64,000 bases of DNA from Herbinix hemicellulosilytica (GTDB lineage Bacteria; Bacillota; Clostridia; Lachnospirales; Lachnospiraceae), in assembly GCF_002904165.1 (NCBI RefSeq), contig NZ_CVTD020000015.1:62001-126000 (forward strand). Direction: 5' to 3'. Every line of letters begins with the position of its first letter. Within the stretch, counting starts at the first letter, position 1. The translations under genes were made by a program, and so were the position numbers. Below, one piece after another: positions 47,045-55,354 of this stretch. The notes beneath the pieces were generated by a model. That model was not told the origin of the DNA. It searched no databases and was given only the letters and a program-made list of their open reading frames with translations.

Positions 47045-47977
47045 ATGGAACATCAAAAATCCGGTTTTTTCAGTAAACTGGTTAAAGGACTGGCAAAAAC
47101 CAGAAACAGTATAGCTAACGGTATAGATGCCATTTTCAGCGGTTTTTCCAATATAGATGAGGATTTTTATGAAGAACTGGAAGAAACTTTGATTATGGCA
47201 GACCTGGGAATTAAAACTACAGATGCTATTCTTGAAAATCTGAGAGCCAAAGTAAAAGAACAAAAAATAAAAGAACCTGCTCAGTGCAGGGAACTGCTTA
47301 TTAACAGCATGATAGAACAGATGGCTGTAGGCGAAACCGCTTATGAATTTGAGAACAGAAAATCCATTGTTCTTATTATGGGAGTTAACGGTGTAGGAAA
47401 AACCACCACCGTCGGAAAACTGGCAGGGCAATTAAAAGCCCAGGGTAAAAAAGTAATAGTGGCTGCTGCGGATACTTTCAGAGCCGCAGCCATAGAACAG
47501 CTTACCGAATGGGCCAACAGGGCAAACGTTGAAATTATTGCCCATAAAGAAGGGTCTGACCCTGCGGCTGTTATTTTTGACGCCGTAACGGCTTTCAAGG
47601 CACGAAATGCCGATGTACTCATTTGCGATACGGCCGGAAGGCTTCACAATAAAAAGAATCTTATGGAAGAATTAAGAAAGATAAACAGAATAATCGATCG
47701 TGAATGTCCTGATGTATACCGTGAAACTCTTGTTGTTCTTGACGGAACTACAGGCCAGAACGCACTGGCCCAAGCCAAGGAATTTAATGAAGTAGCAAAC
47801 TTAACCGGTATTGTTATCACTAAACTGGACGGTACGGCCAAAGGAGGTATCGCCATTGCCATTCAGTCCGAACTTAACATACCGGTAAAATATATAGGTA
47901 TTGGCGAACATATAGAGGATCTGCAGAAATTTAACGCATCGGATTTTGTCAATGCTTTATTCCAGAAAAACGAATAG
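47045..47977 (+). CDS. ftsY: signal recognition particle receptor FtsY
   Basis: 310 aa. NG-domain GTPase that docks SRP-bound ribosomes at the membrane. G1 [10 protein letters not shown] (about 112-121), [12 protein letters not shown]3 [14 protein letters not shown]4 [10 protein letters not shown]. The acidic A-domain is short, as usual in Firmicutes. ATG 47045 with GGAGG (47029-47033) is preferred to ATG 47000, which lies inside smc. The partner Ffh is encoded at 57549, separated from ftsY by about 10 kb. Confidence 0.95.
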   Translation: MEHQKSGFFSKLVKGLAKTRNSIANGIDAIFSGFSNIDEDFYEELEETLIMADLGIKTTDAILENLRAKVKEQKIKEPAQCRELLINSMIEQMAVGETAYEFENRKSIVLIMGVNGVGKTTTVGKLAGQLKAQGKKVIVAAADTFRAAAIEQLTEWANRANVEIIAHKEGSDPAAVIFDAVTAFKARNADVLICDTAGRLHNKKNLMEELRKINRIIDRECPDVYRETLVVLDGTTGQNALAQAKEFNEVANLTGIVITKLDGTAKGGIAIAIQSELNIPVKYIGIGEHIEDLQKFNASDFVNALFQKNE

Positions 47978-47989
47978 GAGACGATTGAA

Positions 47990-49207
47990 ATGAACTTAGA
48001 GAAGTTCGAAGAAGCCACAGAAGCGGTGAAAAAAGTAATACTTCGTACTAAACTCATCTATAGCGATTATTTCAGCGAAATCTCAGGCAACAAAGTTTAT
48101 TTAAAACCGGAAAATATGCAATTTACCGGGGCTTATAAGGTAAGGGGAGCTTATTACAAAATCAGTACTCTTTCAAAAAAAGAAAGAGACAAAGGTTTGA
48201 TAACTGCTTCTGCGGGCAACCATGCCCAAGGGGTAGCCTATGCGGCAAAACTCTATAATGCCAAAGCTATAATCGTTATGCCCAATACAACGCCTCTTAT
48301 TAAGGTAAACAGGACCAAAAGCTACGGTGCTGAAGTTGTACTTTACGGAGATGTTTATGACGAAGCTTATAACTATGCCCGCAAGCTTTCGGAAGAAAAA
48401 GGGTATTGCTTTATTCATCCGTTTAACGACCTGGATGTTGCCACAGGACAGGGAACTATCGCAATGGAGATATTCAAAGACCTTCCTACGGTTGACATCA
48501 TCCTTGCTCCCGTCGGAGGCGGAGGGCTTCTTGCAGGTGTAGCCACTTTAGCCAAACAGTTAAATCCCAACATTAAAGTTATCGGTGTTGAGCCGGCCAA
48601 TGCAGCCTGCATGAAAGAATCCCTAAAAGCAGGCCATGTGGTTACGCTTGATAAAGTCGATACCATAGCAGACGGTACCGCAGTAAAGACTCCGGGAGAT
48701 GTAATATTCCCTTACATACAGAAATATGTAGACGACATTATAACCGTTGACGACTGTGAACTGATTGTAAATTTCCTGGATATGATTGAAAACCACAAAA
48801 TGGTTGTTGAAAATTCCGGTCTGCTTAGTGTAGCAGCTTTAAAGCATTTAAAATGCAAAAATAAAAAGATTGTTTCCATTCTTAGCGGCGGAAATATGGA
48901 CATCATTACCGTATCATCGGTTGTTCAGCACGGTCTTATTCAAAGAGGGCGGGTATTTACAGTTTCGGTACTCCTTCCCGACCGGCCCGGAGAACTGGTT
49001 AATGTAGCCAAAATTATAGCCAAAGAACAGGGCAACGTCATAAGACTTGATCATAACCAGTTTGTCAGCATTAACCGCAACAGTGCCGTTGAACTTACAA
49101 TCACCATGGAAACCTTTGGCCATGAACATAAGCAAAGGATAGTGGATGCATTGGTTCAGGCAGGATACAACCCGAAAATTTGCCTGCCAAATAAAATATA
49201 CGGCTAA
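47990..49207 (+). CDS. ilvA: threonine ammonia-lyase
   Basis: 405 aa. Deaminates threonine to 2-oxobutyrate. The PLP lysine is Lys50 in FTGAYKVRGAYYK; SAGNHAQGVA and GGGGLLAG follow. A C-terminal ACT domain (RVFTVSVLLPDRPGELVN) indicates the ~400-aa allosteric form (TdcB-like medium type) rather than the two-ACT biosynthetic IlvA, so it may be catabolic or biosynthetic. It starts 12 bases after ftsY with AATAGGAG, so it is probably co-transcribed with smc-ftsY. No T-box precedes it. Confidence 0.9.
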   Translation: MNLEKFEEATEAVKKVILRTKLIYSDYFSEISGNKVYLKPENMQFTGAYKVRGAYYKISTLSKKERDKGLITASAGNHAQGVAYAAKLYNAKAIIVMPNTTPLIKVNRTKSYGAEVVLYGDVYDEAYNYARKLSEEKGYCFIHPFNDLDVATGQGTIAMEIFKDLPTVDIILAPVGGGGLLAGVATLAKQLNPNIKVIGVEPANAACMKESLKAGHVVTLDKVDTIADGTAVKTPGDVIFPYIQKYVDDIITVDDCELIVNFLDMIENHKMVVENSGLLSVAALKHLKCKNKKIVSILSGGNMDIITVSSVVQHGLIQRGRVFTVSVLLPDRPGELVNVAKIIAKEQGNVIRLDHNQFVSINRNSAVELTITMETFGHEHKQRIVDALVQAGYNPKICLPNKIYG

Positions 49208-49209
49208 CC

Positions 49210-49391
49210 GCTATAAATCCGTTAGTAAAAGCTATAAATCCGTTAATAAGAAAGAATTATTAGACGGCATTAATGTATAGAATTAATTCATAGCATCAAT
49301 ATATAGCATTAACATAAGCAGTAAAGTAATATATATAGCAATTAATATATAGCAGCAATACATTCTAATACATAGCAGTAATACTTGCCAT
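49210..49391 (+). repeat. degenerate short repeats between ilvA and recA
   Basis: Two 21-base units starting GCTATAAATCCGTTA (49210 and 49231), then at least five degenerate copies of a TATAGCA-(A/T)TAA-like motif (from 49287 to 49391, written TATATAGCATTAA, TATATAGCAATTAA, TATATAGCAGCAA, TACATAGCAGTAA and similar). Confidence 0.6.
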
Positions 49392-49410
49392 ATATACAGG
49401 ATTTTTATTT

Positions 49411-49508
49411 ATGGCATTATTATCATGGTGTATTAAACGAGTTATTATTTAACACTATAAAATTGCCTTATTAACAATTTAAAATTATTTTTTATATGGC
49501 ATTATTAT
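49411..49508 (+). repeat. direct repeat of ATGGCATTATTAT upstream of recA
   Basis: The 13-base sequence occurs at 49411-49423 and 49496-49508, 85 bases apart, in an AT-rich gap with no coding frame. Confidence 0.6.
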
Positions 49509-49554
49509 ATAATCGTCGGTGTTATTTTTGGATAATGTTTATGGGTGGAAGACA

Positions 49555-49583
49555 TTTACATTCATGCTTGAAACTGATATAAT
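49555..49583 (+). promoter_or_regulatory. second sigma-A promoter upstream of recA
   Basis: TTTACA at 49555-49560, 17 bases, perfect TATAAT at 49578-49583. It would give a recA transcript with about 180 bases of leader. Confidence 0.5.
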
Positions 49584-49676
49584 ATTTATATCTTTATATT
49601 CTGTATTCTTTCAAGCGTCTGTAAATCACGGCTTTCGTCCATAGTAATCCGATTTCTCTTGATATCCCAAAAAGAG

Positions 49677-49705
49677 TTGACATCGGCCGGCTAATGCGTT
49701 ATTAT
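49677..49705 (+). promoter_or_regulatory. sigma-A promoter of recA
   Basis: TTGACA at 49677-49682, 17-base spacer, TATTAT at 49700-49705. The expected transcription start (about 49712) lies next to the LexA box. Confidence 0.8.
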
Positions 49706-49712
49706 ATTTTCA

Positions 49713-49724
49713 GAACATCTGTTC
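49713..49724 (+). promoter_or_regulatory. LexA (SOS) operator of recA
   Basis: GAACATCTGTTC, flanked as AGAACATCTGTTCG, matches the Firmicute SOS box CGAAC-N4-GTTCG at 9 of its 10 specified bases. It begins immediately at the predicted transcription start, so LexA binding would block the promoter at 49677. Confidence 0.85.
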
Positions 49725-49746
49725 GCGTATATTTGTCAGTATTATA

Positions 49747-49762
49747 GATGCTTATAAGCATC
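49747..49762 (+). repeat. perfect 16-bp palindrome in the recA leader
   Basis: GATGCTTATAAGCATC, directly abutting the Shine-Dalgarno AGGGAGGT at 49763-49770. Could fold as a hairpin or be a protein site. Confidence 0.6.
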
Positions 49763-49774
49763 AGGGAGGTTAGT

Positions 49775-50803
49775 ATGGGAAAAGATGACAGAATCAGGGC
49801 ATTGGAATCTGCATTGGCCCAGATTGAAAAGCAATACGGCAAAGGTTCCGTTATGAAACTTGGCGAAACCAGTTCCAATATGAATATTGAAACAGTTCCT
49901 ACCGGATCAATAAGTCTTGATATTGCCCTCGGCCTTGGCGGGGTACCGAAGGGAAGAATTATTGAAATATACGGCCCCGAATCTTCCGGTAAAACCACTG
50001 TTGCTTTGCATATGATAGCCGAGGTTCAGAAAATCGGAGGCATTGCGGGATTTATTGATGCGGAACATGCTTTGGACCCGGTCTATGCTAAGAATATCGG
50101 GGTAGATATTGATAATTTATATATTTCACAGCCTGACAACGGAGAACAGGCCTTGGAAATTGCAGAAACCATGGTACGTTCCGGAGCTGTCGATATAATT
50201 ATTATAGACTCTGTTGCCGCTTTGGTTCCGAAAGCGGAAATCGACGGAGAAATGGGAGATGCCCATGTAGGCCTTCAGGCAAGGCTTATGTCCCAGGCCT
50301 TAAGAAAGCTGACCGCAGTTACCAGCAAAACCAACTGCATAGTTGTCTTTATTAACCAGCTTCGTGAAAAAGTCGGTGTAATGTTCGGCAATCCCGAAAC
50401 CACTACCGGTGGCCGGGCTTTAAAATTCTATGCATCTGTCCGTCTGGATGTACGCCGGGTAGAATCCCTAAAGCAGGGAGGAGACGTTATAGGAAGCCGT
50501 ACAAGGGTTAAAGTTGTAAAGAACAAGATAGCTCCTCCTTTTAAAGAAGCGGAATTTGATATAATGTTCGGAAAAGGAATTTCCAAAGAAGGAGATATCC
50601 TTGATATAGCTTCCGAGATTGGACTTATTAATAAAAGCGGGGCCTGGTATTCATATAATGACACCAAGATAGGCCAGGGCAGGGAAAATGCCAAGCAATT
50701 TTTAGCGGAAAACCCCGAAATATGTGATGAATTATATGAGAAAATCAGAGAGCATTTTGGCTTAAAACCTGCCAAGAAATATTATGAAAGTTTAGAGGAA
50801 TAA
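49775..50803 (+). CDS. recA: RecA recombinase
   Basis: 342 aa. DNA strand exchange and SOS co-protease. Walker [10 protein letters not shown] (67-75), [20 protein letters not shown] (L1/L2 region), and [11 protein letters not shown] are canonical. ATG 49775 with AGGGAGGT is chosen; ATG 49748 is inside the upstream palindrome. Transcription from a LexA-controlled promoter. recX follows 193 bases on after a hairpin, so recX is probably read through at lower level. Confidence 0.97.
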   Translation: MGKDDRIRALESALAQIEKQYGKGSVMKLGETSSNMNIETVPTGSISLDIALGLGGVPKGRIIEIYGPESSGKTTVALHMIAEVQKIGGIAGFIDAEHALDPVYAKNIGVDIDNLYISQPDNGEQALEIAETMVRSGAVDIIIIDSVAALVPKAEIDGEMGDAHVGLQARLMSQALRKLTAVTSKTNCIVVFINQLREKVGVMFGNPETTTGGRALKFYASVRLDVRRVESLKQGGDVIGSRTRVKVVKNKIAPPFKEAEFDIMFGKGISKEGDILDIASEIGLINKSGAWYSYNDTKIGQGRENAKQFLAENPEICDELYEKIREHFGLKPAKKYYESLEE

Positions 50804-50821
50804 AATAAGTTTTACTAGCGG

Positions 50822-50855
50822 CCACAGGTATAGTCCGGTTGGATTATCCCTGTGG
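50822..50855 (+). terminator. hairpin terminator after recA
   Basis: CCACAGGTATAGTCC (50822-50836) pairs with GGATTATCCCTGTGG (50841-50855), one mismatch and one G-U, loop GGTT; the tail TTTCGGT is a weak U-run. Confidence 0.7.
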
Positions 50856-50996
50856 TTTCGGTATATTTAGGATAACCATACTGATTATGATTATTTTTAC
50901 TGTTTATAAAAAAGTGGTTTAAAACTTTATATCTGTAAATATATTAATAGCTTATTATATTTATTATACAATATATTATTTTTGAAGGAGATTTAT

Positions 50997-51626
50997 ATGG
51001 AAATTACGGATATTCTTGAAGTTAAGGCCGGGCAAAATACAAAGAAAAAGGCTTTTAAAATATATATTGATTATACATATGCTTTTTTATTATACGAAAA
51101 TGAAATAAAGCATCTCCAACTGTCAAAGGGAACAGACATTTCGCAAGATACATATGAAGCAATACTTGAAGATATTATTTTAAAAAGAGCAAAGCATAAG
51201 GCCCTAAATATGCTTAAATATTCGGACAAAACCGAAAAAGAGATTTATATAAGGCTTAAAAATGAGTATTATAATGATGATATTATAGAAAGGACTATTG
51301 AGTACTTAAAAGACTATAATTATCTTAATGATGAAAGGTATGCCTTAAACTACATCCGGTCAAGAAAAGAAACGGAAAGTATACTTGCAATTAAAAACAA
51401 ACTTCTAAGTAAGGGTATAAATAAAAAAGTTTTAGATAAGATAATTGCAAGGGAATACGAAATATCGGACGACGAAGATAATGACCCTGAAATTTTGGCT
51501 ATAAAAAAGATTATAGGCAAATATTGTGATGATATTACAAATTTATCCTTTGAAAAGAAAATACGTTTAATCAATATGCTAGAAAGAAAAGGGTTTAATT
51601 CAGAAAAAATACACAAATGTATGTAA
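50997..51626 (+). CDS. recX: RecX, RecA regulator
   Basis: 209 aa. RecX binds RecA filaments and modulates strand exchange. The repeated three-helix modules are visible (ALNMLKYSDKTEKEIYIRL, YLKDYNYLNDERYALNYIRS). ATG 50997 has GAAGGAG upstream; the in-frame TTG at 50982 precedes it. Directly downstream of recA, the standard place. Confidence 0.9.
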   Translation: MEITDILEVKAGQNTKKKAFKIYIDYTYAFLLYENEIKHLQLSKGTDISQDTYEAILEDIILKRAKHKALNMLKYSDKTEKEIYIRLKNEYYNDDIIERTIEYLKDYNYLNDERYALNYIRSRKETESILAIKNKLLSKGINKKVLDKIIAREYEISDDEDNDPEILAIKKIIGKYCDDITNLSFEKKIRLINMLERKGFNSEKIHKCM

Positions 51627-51660
51627 ATTATTAATTTTTTTATAAATATTTTTTTGTTAC

Positions 51661-51689
51661 TTGCCTTTTGAAATAATTTATAATACAAT
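51661..51689 (+). promoter_or_regulatory. sigma-A promoter of the decarboxylase cluster
   Basis: TTGCCT at 51661-51666, 17 bases, TACAAT at 51684-51689; a second overlapping -10 TATAAT at 51679-51684. Confidence 0.6.
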
Positions 51690-51744
51690 TAGACTTGGCA
51701 GAAAATTGGTTTTCTACTAGATTCTGAAAAATGGAGGGCTGAAA

Positions 51745-53181
51745 ATGTCTAATAATGCACAATTATCGGCAAGAGAAAGAATTGCCTCTCTGCTCGATGA
51801 AAACAGTTTTGTTGAAGTCGGTGCATTAGTAACAAAAAGAAGCACAGACTTTAACTTGGAGCAGAAGGAGATTCCAAATGACGGCGTCATTACCGGCTAT
51901 GGCCTTATAGACGGTAATCCTGTCTATGTGTTCAGTCAGGATTCATCGGCTCTTGGTGGTTCTGTCGGTGAAATGCATGCCAAAAAAATTACCAGATTAT
52001 ATGATCTTGCACTTAAGGCGAAGGCTCCTGTTATCGGCCTGATTGATTCATCCGGCTTAAGATTACAGGAATCTTCTGATGCCTTAAACGGCCTGGGAGA
52101 AATTTATGCGAAGCAGGTAATGGCTTCCGGTGTGATCCCTCAAATTACCGCCGTATTCGGTAACTGCGGTGGTGGTCTGGCTGTTATGGCATCCTTAAGT
52201 GATTTTTCATTTATGGAAGAAAAATCTTCCAGACTCTTTTTACAAACACCCAACTCATTACTTGGAAACCACAAGCAGAAGTTAGACACTTCCGGTGCAG
52301 ATTTCAATGCGAAATCAGGTAATGTAGACTATGTCGGAGCTAACGAGCTTGAGGTTTTAAATAAAATCCGTGAGTTGATTTCCATTCTTCCGTCCAACAA
52401 CGAAGAAGGCGGACGTGTATCAGAAAGCAGCGACAACTTAAATCGTCTTGTTCCGAATTTCTCTTCGGAACTTGAAGATACGAAAAGTGCGCTCATCGAT
52501 ATTTCTGATAATTATTACTTCTATGAAATTAAGGCAGATTATGCCAAAGAGATGGTTACCGGATTTATCCGTTTAAACGGTGTAACCGTCGGTGCTGTTG
52601 CTAACCGTACCAAGATTCTTGATGAAAACGGAAAAGCAACAGATCAGTTTGATAATGTCCTTACTACAGACGGCTGTAAAAAAGCCGCAAGTTTTGTTCG
52701 TTTCTGTGATGCATTTAATATTCCAGTACTTACACTTACCAATGTCAGCGGATATAAAGCTGATGTAAACGAAGAAAAAACTATTGCCAAAGCTTCGGCT
52801 GAGCTTGCTTACGCCTTTGCCGATGCCACCGTACCGAAGGTTAATGTTGTAATAGGCAAGGCTTATGGCAGTGCATATGTTAACATGAACTCCAAACATA
52901 TCGGAGCAGATTATGTATTTGCACTTCCTACTGCAGAAATAGGTATGATGGATGCAAAACTTGCTGCCCAGATTATGTATGACGGATCTTCTGCGGAAGT
53001 TATAAATGAAAAAGCGGAAGAGTATGCTACACTTCAAAATGCTGCCCTTTCAGCGGCAAAACGGGGATATGTGGACAATATAATTGAACCGGAAACAGTA
53101 AGAAAACATGTTATCTATGCTTTTGAAATGCTGTATTCAAAATACGAAGAAAGGCCCTTTAAGAAGCACGGTTCATTTTAA
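51745..53181 (+). CDS. carboxyltransferase, acyl-CoA carboxylase beta type
   Basis: 478 aa. Two crotonase-like halves as in PccB/MmdA (12S) proteins, which move carboxyl groups between acyl-CoA and biotin. Helix-rich start SARERIASLLDENSFVEVG and GAVANRTKILDENG are typical. However the oxyanion-hole Gly-Gly-Ala-Arg is Ser-Gly-Leu-Arg (DSSGLRLQES) and the second Gly-Gly of the C-terminal site is Gly-Ser (KAYGSAYVNMNS), and the chain is shorter than the usual ~510 aa; activity may be altered or the substrate different. First gene of a five-gene cluster with biotin carrier and pump. GGAGGG before the ATG. Confidence 0.75.
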   Translation: MSNNAQLSARERIASLLDENSFVEVGALVTKRSTDFNLEQKEIPNDGVITGYGLIDGNPVYVFSQDSSALGGSVGEMHAKKITRLYDLALKAKAPVIGLIDSSGLRLQESSDALNGLGEIYAKQVMASGVIPQITAVFGNCGGGLAVMASLSDFSFMEEKSSRLFLQTPNSLLGNHKQKLDTSGADFNAKSGNVDYVGANELEVLNKIRELISILPSNNEEGGRVSESSDNLNRLVPNFSSELEDTKSALIDISDNYYFYEIKADYAKEMVTGFIRLNGVTVGAVANRTKILDENGKATDQFDNVLTTDGCKKAASFVRFCDAFNIPVLTLTNVSGYKADVNEEKTIAKASAELAYAFADATVPKVNVVIGKAYGSAYVNMNSKHIGADYVFALPTAEIGMMDAKLAAQIMYDGSSAEVINEKAEEYATLQNAALSAAKRGYVDNIIEPETVRKHVIYAFEMLYSKYEERPFKKHGSF

Positions 53182-53227
53182 TCCTTACTTATTCCCAAAG
53201 TCATACAAAGAAAGGTAGATTAATACT

Positions 53228-53635
53228 ATGACCATAATTAGCAACGGTATTGCAAATTCCACAATCCTTCTGTCTCAGGCACCGTTATCGGAACGTTTAA
53301 AAATGGCCGGATTAAATACCGTCCTGGGAATGGGAATCGTATTTGCTGTCCTGATTGTCATGATATTTATAATAAGCCTTTTAAAATATTTACCCGGACT
53401 ATTTTCGGGCTCAAGTAAAGAAAAAACAGTTCAGGACAATGAAACCGATTCCGTTATCGATACGGTAAAAGAAAATGCTTATTATGAAGAAGCCGATTTA
53501 ACTGACGATCATGAATTGGTAGCTGTAATTGCAGCGGCAATCAGTGCTTATTGTTCCGAAGATAATCAGGATGATCTTTCAGGCGGCTTTGTAGTCCGTT
53601 CCATACGTAAAATAAACAACAGAAGGATGTATTAA
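53228..53635 (+). CDS. OadG-type gamma subunit of a Na+-translocating decarboxylase
   Basis: 135 aa. One membrane helix (about 35-60, LNTVLGMGIVFAVLIVMIFII) followed by a charged, soluble tail, as in OadG/MmdD, which links the carboxyltransferase to the membrane pump. The tail includes an acidic segment and the family-like AVIAAAISAYCSEDNQD end. Identification rests on this topology and on position between the carboxyltransferase and the biotin carrier. Confidence 0.75.
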   Translation: MTIISNGIANSTILLSQAPLSERLKMAGLNTVLGMGIVFAVLIVMIFIISLLKYLPGLFSGSSKEKTVQDNETDSVIDTVKENAYYEEADLTDDHELVAVIAAAISAYCSEDNQDDLSGGFVVRSIRKINNRRMY

Positions 53636-53691
53636 GCTTAATCAGACGGTAACTTTATCAGATCAATCAGATCACAAGGAGGATTTATGTC

Positions 53692-54087
53692 ATGAAATAT
53701 TATACAATCACTGTTAACGGTAATACTTACGAAGTTTCAGTAGAAGAAAAAACCGGAGTATCAACTGCAGCCCCTGCGGCAGCACCTGCACCTGCTCCTG
53801 CTCCTAAAGTACCGGTTCAGAGCGCCGCACCTGCTCCCGCTCCTGCACCTAAAGCAGCATCCGGTTCAGAAGGAAACATTAAAGTAAGTTCGCCGATGCC
53901 CGGTAAAATCTTGTCCATAAAGGCTAATGTAGGACAGGCTGTAAAAAAGGGAGACGTTATACTTATTCTTGAAGCTATGAAAATGGAAAATGAAATAGTA
54001 GCTCCTCAGGATGGAACTGTTGCCAGCATTAACGTAAGTGCAGGCCAGTCTGTTGAAGCAGGAGATTTACTTGCTACTTTAAAATAA
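53692..54087 (+). CDS. biotin carboxyl carrier protein of the decarboxylase
   Basis: 131 aa. N-terminal segment KYYTITVNGNTYEVSVEE, an Ala/Pro linker (about 28-60, PAPAPAPK repeats) and a biotinyl domain with Lys97 in EAMKMENE, 34 residues from the C-terminus as usual. It carries the carboxyl group between a carboxyltransferase and the OadB pump. GGAGG lies 9 bases before the ATG. The flexible linker is typical of the Na+-pump carriers. Confidence 0.93.
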   Translation: MKYYTITVNGNTYEVSVEEKTGVSTAAPAAAPAPAPAPKVPVQSAAPAPAPAPKAASGSEGNIKVSSPMPGKILSIKANVGQAVKKGDVILILEAMKMENEIVAPQDGTVASINVSAGQSVEAGDLLATLK

Positions 54088-54153
54088 TTAACTAATGTTA
54101 AAATAAAAAAAGTCGGATTTTATACAATCCTTTTGAAAAGGAAGGACTGAAAT

Positions 54154-55305
54154 ATGGACTATTTGTTAAATACTTTGTACGATTTATATCAAGCTTCGGG
54201 CTTTGCATCAATAACATATAAAAATATTATTATGATTGTTGTTGCCTGTATTTTATTATATCTGGCAATTAAAAAAGATTATGAACCGCTTTTATTAATT
54301 CCAATTGCTTTTGGTATGTTGCTGGTAAACCTGTTTCCGGGAATTATGGCAAAACCCTATTACAATGAAAGCGGAAATCTGGTTCCCGGCGGACTGTTGC
54401 ATTATTTCTATATAGGTGACGAATACGGCATCTTTCCTGCTTTGATATTCTTAGGAGTAGGTGCCTTAACCGACTTCGGTCCCTTGATTGCCAATCCGTC
54501 CAGTTTTCTTCTGGGTGCTGCGGCTCAGTTCGGAATATATGTCGCTTTCTTCATGGCCACTTTACTTGGCTTTTCTGAAGGAGCAGCGGCTGCCATCTCC
54601 ATAATCGGAGGAGCCGACGGTCCTACATCCATATTCCTGGCTACCAAACTGGCTCCGGAAATGCTTGGACCGATTGCGGTTGCCGCATATTCCTATATGG
54701 CTCTGGTTCCTATTATACAGCCTCCGGTTATGAAGCTTCTTACAACCGAAGAGGAACGCAAAATCAGGATGGAGCAATTAAGACCGGTTTCCAAAATGGA
54801 GAAAATCATATTCCCTATAGTAGTTACTATAGTAGTTGTATTGTTGTTACCTGATGTGGCACCTCTTGTAGGCATGCTGATGTTGGGTAATCTCTTCCGC
54901 GAAAGCGGAGTTGTACGCCAGCTGACAGAAGTATCATCCAACGCCTTGATGTATATTATAGTAATAATGCTTGGTACCTCGGTAGGAGCTACTACCAGTG
55001 CCGAAACTTTCCTTAACATAAACACCATAAAAATTGTAATCCTCGGACTTATTGCCTTTGTATTCGGCACAGCCGGCGGTATCATTTTCGGTAAAATTAT
55101 GTGCAAGGTAACCAAAGGAAAAATTAATCCTTTGATCGGCTCCGCAGGTGTATCTGCAGTTCCTATGGCTGCCAGAGTTTCACAAAAAGTCGGGGCAGAA
55201 GCAGATCCTACCAACTACCTGCTTATGCATGCTATGGGACCTAACGTAGCGGGTGTTATCGGTACTGCCGTTGCGGCTGGAGTATTTCTGTCTGTATTCG
55301 GTTAA
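54154..55305 (+). CDS. OadB-type Na+-translocating decarboxylase beta subunit
   Basis: 383 aa, integral membrane protein with about 9-11 helices. Decarboxylates carboxybiotin while pumping Na+. The conserved GGADGPTSIF (Asp155) of the pump pathway and the C-terminal GPNVAGVIGTAVAAG are present, as is the helix-rich FALGVGALTDFGPLIANP region. OadB, MmdB and GcdB are very similar, so the physiological substrate is set by the carboxyltransferase, of which this cluster has two. Confidence 0.92.
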   Translation: MDYLLNTLYDLYQASGFASITYKNIIMIVVACILLYLAIKKDYEPLLLIPIAFGMLLVNLFPGIMAKPYYNESGNLVPGGLLHYFYIGDEYGIFPALIFLGVGALTDFGPLIANPSSFLLGAAAQFGIYVAFFMATLLGFSEGAAAAISIIGGADGPTSIFLATKLAPEMLGPIAVAAYSYMALVPIIQPPVMKLLTTEEERKIRMEQLRPVSKMEKIIFPIVVTIVVVLLLPDVAPLVGMLMLGNLFRESGVVRQLTEVSSNALMYIIVIMLGTSVGATTSAETFLNINTIKIVILGLIAFVFGTAGGIIFGKIMCKVTKGKINPLIGSAGVSAVPMAARVSQKVGAEADPTNYLLMHAMGPNVAGVIGTAVAAGVFLSVFG

Positions 55306-55354
55306 AGAGTATAATGAGTCTAATATATGACTCATATTGAACAGGAGGTAAATT

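Noticed and set aside
54693-55214. Long minus-strand open frame opposite the OadB gene
   Set aside because: It lies entirely opposite a well-identified membrane protein gene, lacks a family match and a ribosome site; it is a reading-frame shadow. The same applies to the one opposite ffh (58406-58858).
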